In this document: piece after piece, positions 4,259 through 6,814 of the stretch
Position numbering within the stretch: the first letter of the stretch is position 1
Layout of the letters: the number at the start of each line of letters is the position of its first letter
Assembly: GCA_023454395.1 (NCBI GenBank)
Contig: JAEYFY010000048.1
Location: 1 to 6,814 of the forward strand
Length of the DNA: 6,814 nt
Direction of reading: 5' to 3'
DNA from: Pseudomonadota bacterium
GTDB taxonomy: Bacteria; Pseudomonadota; Gammaproteobacteria; Enterobacterales; Enterobacteriaceae
Notes under the pieces: model-generated
What the model was told of the DNA's origin: nothing
Database searches by the model: none
The model's input: the letters and a program-made list of their open reading frames with translations, nothing else
Made by a program: the position numbers and the translations under genes

Positions 4259-5605
4259 ATGTCTGCTAATCAATCAGCAAGCACAGGTAAACTGGATAGC
4301 TATTTTCAACTTACAGCACGCGGCACAACTGTTCGCAAAGAAATGATCGCGGGTTTGACGACATTTCTGGCTATGGTGTATTCCGTTATTGTTGTTCCTA
4401 GCATGTTAGGGCAAGCCGGTTTTCCACATACAGCGGTTTTTATTGCAACCTGTTTAGTCGCGGGATTAGGCTCTCTTCTAATGGGATTGTGGGCAAATCT
4501 TCCTATGGCAATTGGTTGTGCTATTTCATTAACAGCATTTACCGCTTTTAGCTTGGTGTTGGGACAAAACATCTCTGTGCCCGTTGCATTAGGTGCCGTA
4601 TTTTTAATGGGGTGTTTATTCACCGTTTTCTCACTAACGGGCATTCGCACTTGGATCTTAAAAAATATTCCAATTGGTATCGCACATGGTGCAGGAATAG
4701 GGATTGGGCTTTTTCTGCTTTTAATCGCAGCAAACAGTGTTGGATTAGTGGTTAAAAACCCATTTGATGGTTTACCTGTCGCAATGGGTAAATTTACCTC
4801 ATTTTCTGTTCTGATGTCACTTGCAGGATTGGCCGCTATTTTCGGATTAGAAAAACGTAAAGTACCCGGTGGCGTACTATTAGTGATTGTGGCGATTTCG
4901 ATTATTGGTCTTATTTTTGATCCTAATGTGAAATATCAAGGCATCTTTAAAATGCCTCAATTAGGTGAAGAGGGGCTTTCTTTATTATTTGCAATGGATA
5001 TTAAAGGCGCCTTACAGCCTTTAGTATTACCAAGTGTGCTTGCGTTAGTGATGACAGCCATTTTTGATGCCACAGGGACTATTCGTGCGGTTGCGGGTCA
5101 AGCAAACTTATTAGATAAACGCGGGCAAATTATTAATGGTGGAAAAGCGCTGACTTCAGACTCTGTCAGTAGTATTTTTGCCGGGGTTATTGGTGCAGCA
5201 CCCGCCGCAGTTTATGTTGAATCAGCCGCAGGAACGGCTGCTGGTGGTAAAACAGGGTTAACTGCAACAGTAGTCGGTATTCTATTTTTACTGATCCTTT
5301 TCTTATCGCCTCTCTCTTATTTAGTTCCCGCTTATGCAACGGCACCTGCGCTAATGTATGTGGGTTTATTGATGTTAGGTAACGTTACTAAGTTAGATTT
5401 CAGTGATTTTGTTGATGCAATGTCAGGCATGGTGTGTGCTGTATTTATTGTTTTAACCTGTAATATCGTCACCGGCATTATGTTAGGTTTCGGCTGTTTG
5501 GTCATTGGTCGTGTATTTGCAGGGGAATGGCGCAAACTCAATATTGGCACAGTGTTAATTACTATTGCTCTAGTGGCATTTTATGCGGGTGAGTGGGCAA
5601 TTTAA
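4259..5605 (+). CDS. ghxP: Guanine/hypoxanthine permease, NCS2 (AzgA-like) family
   Basis: This inner-membrane proton symporter imports guanine and hypoxanthine for purine salvage. The 448 residues compare with about 449 for E. coli GhxP (YjcD), and the sequence follows it closely along its length as I recall it. Key stretches are [19 protein letters not shown] (32-50), [12 protein letters not shown] (86-97), [18 protein letters not shown] (269-286, with D270), [16 protein letters not shown] (321-336, with E321) and the tail GEWRKLNIG (422-430). FDATGT and ESAAGT are the conserved substrate-site segments of this subfamily. The ATG at 4259 is chosen over an in-frame TTG at 4199 because AGAGG (4248-4252) lies 6 bases before it and the length then fits; the extra 20 residues from the TTG have no counterpart. 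Three PurR-like boxes upstream indicate repression when purines are plentiful. A terminator follows the stop. Confidence 0.93.
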   Translation: MSANQSASTGKLDSYFQLTARGTTVRKEMIAGLTTFLAMVYSVIVVPSMLGQAGFPHTAVFIATCLVAGLGSLLMGLWANLPMAIGCAISLTAFTAFSLVLGQNISVPVALGAVFLMGCLFTVFSLTGIRTWILKNIPIGIAHGAGIGIGLFLLLIAANSVGLVVKNPFDGLPVAMGKFTSFSVLMSLAGLAAIFGLEKRKVPGGVLLVIVAISIIGLIFDPNVKYQGIFKMPQLGEEGLSLLFAMDIKGALQPLVLPSVLALVMTAIFDATGTIRAVAGQANLLDKRGQIINGGKALTSDSVSSIFAGVIGAAPAAVYVESAAGTAAGGKTGLTATVVGILFLLILFLSPLSYLVPAYATAPALMYVGLLMLGNVTKLDFSDFVDAMSGMVCAVFIVLTCNIVTGIMLGFGCLVIGRVFAGEWRKLNIGTVLITIALVAFYAGEWAI

Positions 5606-5628
5606 TTTAAATAATCGGTTTTAAAGAC

Positions 5629-5661
5629 AAAAGGCGGAATATATTTGTATTCTGCTTTTTT
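5629..5661 (+). terminator. Rho-independent terminator of ghxP
   Basis: AAAAGGCGGAAT (5629-5640) pairs with ATTCTGCTTTT (5649-5659), with one bulged G and one G-U pair, around an 8-base loop. The T run 5656-5661 overlaps the 3' arm. Its position, 23 bases after the stop codon, suits ghxP, which therefore appears to be a single-gene unit separated from the acetyltransferase. Confidence 0.75.
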
Positions 5662-5732
5662 GCTATTTATTTCTCTACTTTTATTCGCTATTGTCGAAAT
5701 TAAATCTAGTGATTAAATAGTTGGTAGAAGAT

Positions 5733-6236
5733 ATGCAAGAAATAAAAATACGCCATGGCGAACCTGACGACGCATCAGCAATTCAACAGTTATATACACA
5801 TCCTGATTTATATATTTGTACTTGCCAATTTCCTTATCCTTCAGTCACGATGTGGAAAAAAAGATTACTTGAATTTTCAGAACAAAATATCCCTAATTTT
5901 GTTGCAACCATTGATGGTCAAGTTGCAGGGCATTTAGCACTGATAATCGATAATCATCCTCGTCGTCGCCACATTGTGAGTTTTGGTATCGGTGTGGGCG
6001 CTGAATACTCAGGAAAAGGTGTCGGTAAATTACTTATTAATACAGCAATTGATTATGCTTTCAATTGGTTAGCAGCCACACGATTAGAATTAGAAGTGTA
6101 TTCAGACAATGAAAGAGGCTTGCATCTGTATAAGACATTAGGTTTTGAAGTTGAAGGTGTACGCCGTAAAGCGGCTTTTAGAGAGGGCAAATATTGTGAT
6201 GTTGTCATGATGTCGATGTTAAGAACAATTGAATAA
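5733..6236 (+). CDS. GNAT-family N-acetyltransferase, YhhY/AaaT-like
   Basis: The 167-residue cytoplasmic protein is one GNAT domain. Acetyl-CoA-binding motif A is at about 85-105 (GIGVGAEYSGKGVGKLLI, with G94, G96 and G98). Motif B is at about 118-138 (LELEVYSDNERGLHLYKTLGF, with N126 and Y133). The N-terminal part HPDLYICTCQFPYPSVTMWKKRL (23-45) resembles the equivalent region of E. coli YhhY (AaaT, about 162 residues), an amino-acid N-acetyltransferase, so acetylation of free amino acids or short peptides is plausible but unproven. The ATG at 5733 is chosen over TTG at 5721 because the homologue's start aligns there; the Shine-Dalgarno is weak for both. The terminator after ghxP and 127 bases of spacing suggest an independent promoter. 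I withhold the aaaT symbol because orthology cannot be tested here. Confidence 0.88.
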   Translation: MQEIKIRHGEPDDASAIQQLYTHPDLYICTCQFPYPSVTMWKKRLLEFSEQNIPNFVATIDGQVAGHLALIIDNHPRRRHIVSFGIGVGAEYSGKGVGKLLINTAIDYAFNWLAATRLELEVYSDNERGLHLYKTLGFEVEGVRRKAAFREGKYCDVVMMSMLRTIE

Positions 6237-6317
6237 TCATTAGCATTACGCGTTAGCTCTCAAATTTAATCGCTATTGTTATTTATCTATTATTTTTTAT
6301 TTAATTACTTAACGTTT

Positions 6318-6374
6318 TACGTTTTTATACGCTCTATTACATTGCTTAGACCGAAAAAGAGAAATAAAAACGTA
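6318..6374. repeat. Spaced inverted repeat downstream of the acetyltransferase gene
   Basis: TACGTTTTTAT (6318-6328) and ATAAAAACGTA (6364-6374) are perfectly complementary over 11 bp, and inside them CTCT (6332-6335) can pair with AGAG (6358-6361). The loop of 22 bases and absence of a following T run make a terminator doubtful. It could be an mRNA 3'-end structure or paired operator half-sites. Confidence 0.5.
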
Positions 6375-6470
6375 TGCTTTCTATAATTAATGCCGTTAAT
6401 AAATAGAGAGTAATAAATTGTGTGCAATGTGCGGTGTTAGATACGATTAATCTTAATTTATAAATATTCT

Positions 6471-6483
6471 CACAGAGTCTGTG
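6471..6483. promoter_or_regulatory. 13-bp perfect palindrome upstream of yjcE
   Basis: CACAGA-G-TCTGTG is a perfect odd palindrome about 150 bases before yjcE, near a possible -10 TAGAAT (6495-6500). It could be an operator for a dimeric regulator. It does not match a site I can name. Confidence 0.35.
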
Positions 6484-6522
6484 TGTGATCTGTTTAGAAT
6501 AAGCATAGATAAAGAAAGAGGT

Positions 6523-6567
6523 ATGATGCGCGAATTTTACATAATTTGTTTCTTTATTGTTTGGTAG
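6523..6567 (+). other. 14-codon hydrophobic mini-frame in the yjcE leader, possible leader peptide
   Basis: Twin ATGs at 6523 and 6526 follow AAGAGG (6516-6521) by 1 and 4 bases and open a frame encoding MMREFYIICFFIVW before a TAG at 6565-6567. The product would be a tiny hydrophobic peptide. A hairpin at 6570-6588 begins directly after its stop, and yjcE starts 63 bases after the stop. Translation is not proven; the spacing from the Shine-Dalgarno is short. Confidence 0.3.
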
Positions 6568-6630
6568 GTTTTCCTTTTATAAGGGAAAGATGACAGGTTT
6601 TCAGGATAAAAATAGGCATGTAAGGGTAAC

Positions 6631-6814
6631 ATGGAAATTTTCTTTACTATTTTGATTTTAATACTGGTGGTTTCAGTTTCGGGAGTTATCACAAAATTAA
6701 TTCCCTTTCGTGTTCCGTTACCATTAATACAGATTGTGATAGGGGCTTTATTGGCATGGCCTCAGTTTGGTTTACATGTCACTTTTGATCCTGAATTATT
6801 CCTCGTTCTATTGA
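6631..6814 (+). CDS. yjcE: CPA1-family Na+/H+ antiporter YjcE, N-terminal part only
   Basis: Sixty-one codons are visible before the window ends without a stop. The sequence starts MEIFFTILILILVVSVSGV, continues with KLIPFRVPLPLIQIVIGALLAWPQF and FDPELFLVLL, and matches the N-terminus of E. coli YjcE almost throughout as I recall it. YjcE is a predicted inner-membrane sodium/proton exchanger of about 549 residues. Visible are the first membrane helix (about 3-20) and a second (about 29-47), with the PLPLxQIxIGALLAWP signature of the family. The ATG at 6631 is preceded by AAGGG (6622-6626) with 4 bases of spacing. In E. coli it lies next to ghxP; here the acetyltransferase gene intervenes. The symbol follows the E. 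coli orthologue. Confidence 0.9.
   Translation, partial: MEIFFTILILILVVSVSGVITKLIPFRVPLPLIQIVIGALLAWPQFGLHVTFDPELFLVLL

Larger units (their letters stand above)
6237..6630 (+). other. Intergenic region between acetyltransferase gene and yjcE
   Basis: This 394-base A/T-rich stretch has no substantial gene. It contains a spaced inverted repeat (6318-6374), a perfect TATAAT (6382-6387) without a matching -35, a 13-bp palindrome (6471-6483), a 14-codon frame with a Shine-Dalgarno-like AAGAGG (6516-6567) and a small hairpin (6570-6588) before the yjcE ribosome binding site. No terminator with a clean T run is visible after the acetyltransferase gene. The region is most likely the yjcE promoter and leader. 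Confidence 0.6.

Noticed and set aside
4243..4269. Eight-codon frame (MSEECNVC) overlapping the ghxP start
   Set aside because: The GGAG before it is 13-14 bases away and the frame is too short to separate from chance, although translational coupling cannot be excluded.
4306..5550. Minus-strand frames inside ghxP (4306-4650 and 5332-5550)
   Set aside because: They are antisense shadows of a strongly conserved permease.
5721..5732. TTG start four codons upstream for the acetyltransferase
   Set aside because: No ribosome binding site precedes it, and family alignment as recalled fits the ATG at 5733.
5755..5937. Plus-strand 60-codon frame inside the acetyltransferase gene
   Set aside because: It lies in a different frame wholly within the GNAT coding sequence and has no recognisable features.
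6470..6500. CRP site near TGTGA at 6484-6488
   Set aside because: Only one half-site is present; the expected TCACA six bases downstream is missing, and the TCACA at 6470-6474 is on the wrong side.

Overview
The window looks like chromosomal DNA of an AT-rich member of the Enterobacterales, most likely Morganellaceae (a Proteus- or Providencia-like organism). The housekeeping proteins (IlvB tail, IlvN, GhxP, the YhhY/AaaT-like acetyltransferase and the YjcE N-terminus) closely resemble my recollection of their Escherichia coli counterparts, but codon third positions and intergenic DNA are strongly A/T. The genus is inferred, not demonstrated.

Layout. (1) Bases 1-600: the 3' end of ilvB and the complete ilvN, the catalytic and regulatory subunits of acetohydroxyacid synthase I, closed by a strong intrinsic terminator. 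(2) Bases 615-3620: what looks like an accessory block. It holds a minus-strand XRE-cupin regulator, a divergent TauE/SafE-family permease, and an MFS transporter with an unusual leader in which a perfect hairpin separates a Shine-Dalgarno-like GAGG from the start codon. (3) Bases 3513-4258: about 745 bases without a convincing gene. The first part contains small palindromes, a long imperfect hairpin and a strong terminator (3980-4019) with no obvious gene in front of it. The second part is the control region of ghxP, with three PurR-operator-like sequences. (4) Bases 4259-6814: ghxP (guanine/hypoxanthine permease), a GNAT N-acetyltransferase like E. coli YhhY/AaaT, and the start of yjcE (CPA1-type Na+/H+ antiporter), cut by the window end.

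Functional links. ilvBN makes the acetohydroxy acids that lead to branched-chain amino acids. ghxP is a purine salvage importer and appears to be under purine repression through PurR. In E. coli, as I recall, ghxP and yjcE are neighbours; here an acetyltransferase gene with its own spacing lies between them. The XRE-cupin regulator most plausibly controls the divergent permease, possibly in response to a small ligand bound by the cupin domain. Substrates of the TauE/SafE and MFS proteins cannot be read from sequence.

No tRNA, rRNA, CRISPR array, insertion sequence or phage gene is visible. The most interesting elements are regulatory: the triple PurR-like array, the hairpin-split ribosome binding site of the MFS gene, and the orphan terminator with structured DNA before it.
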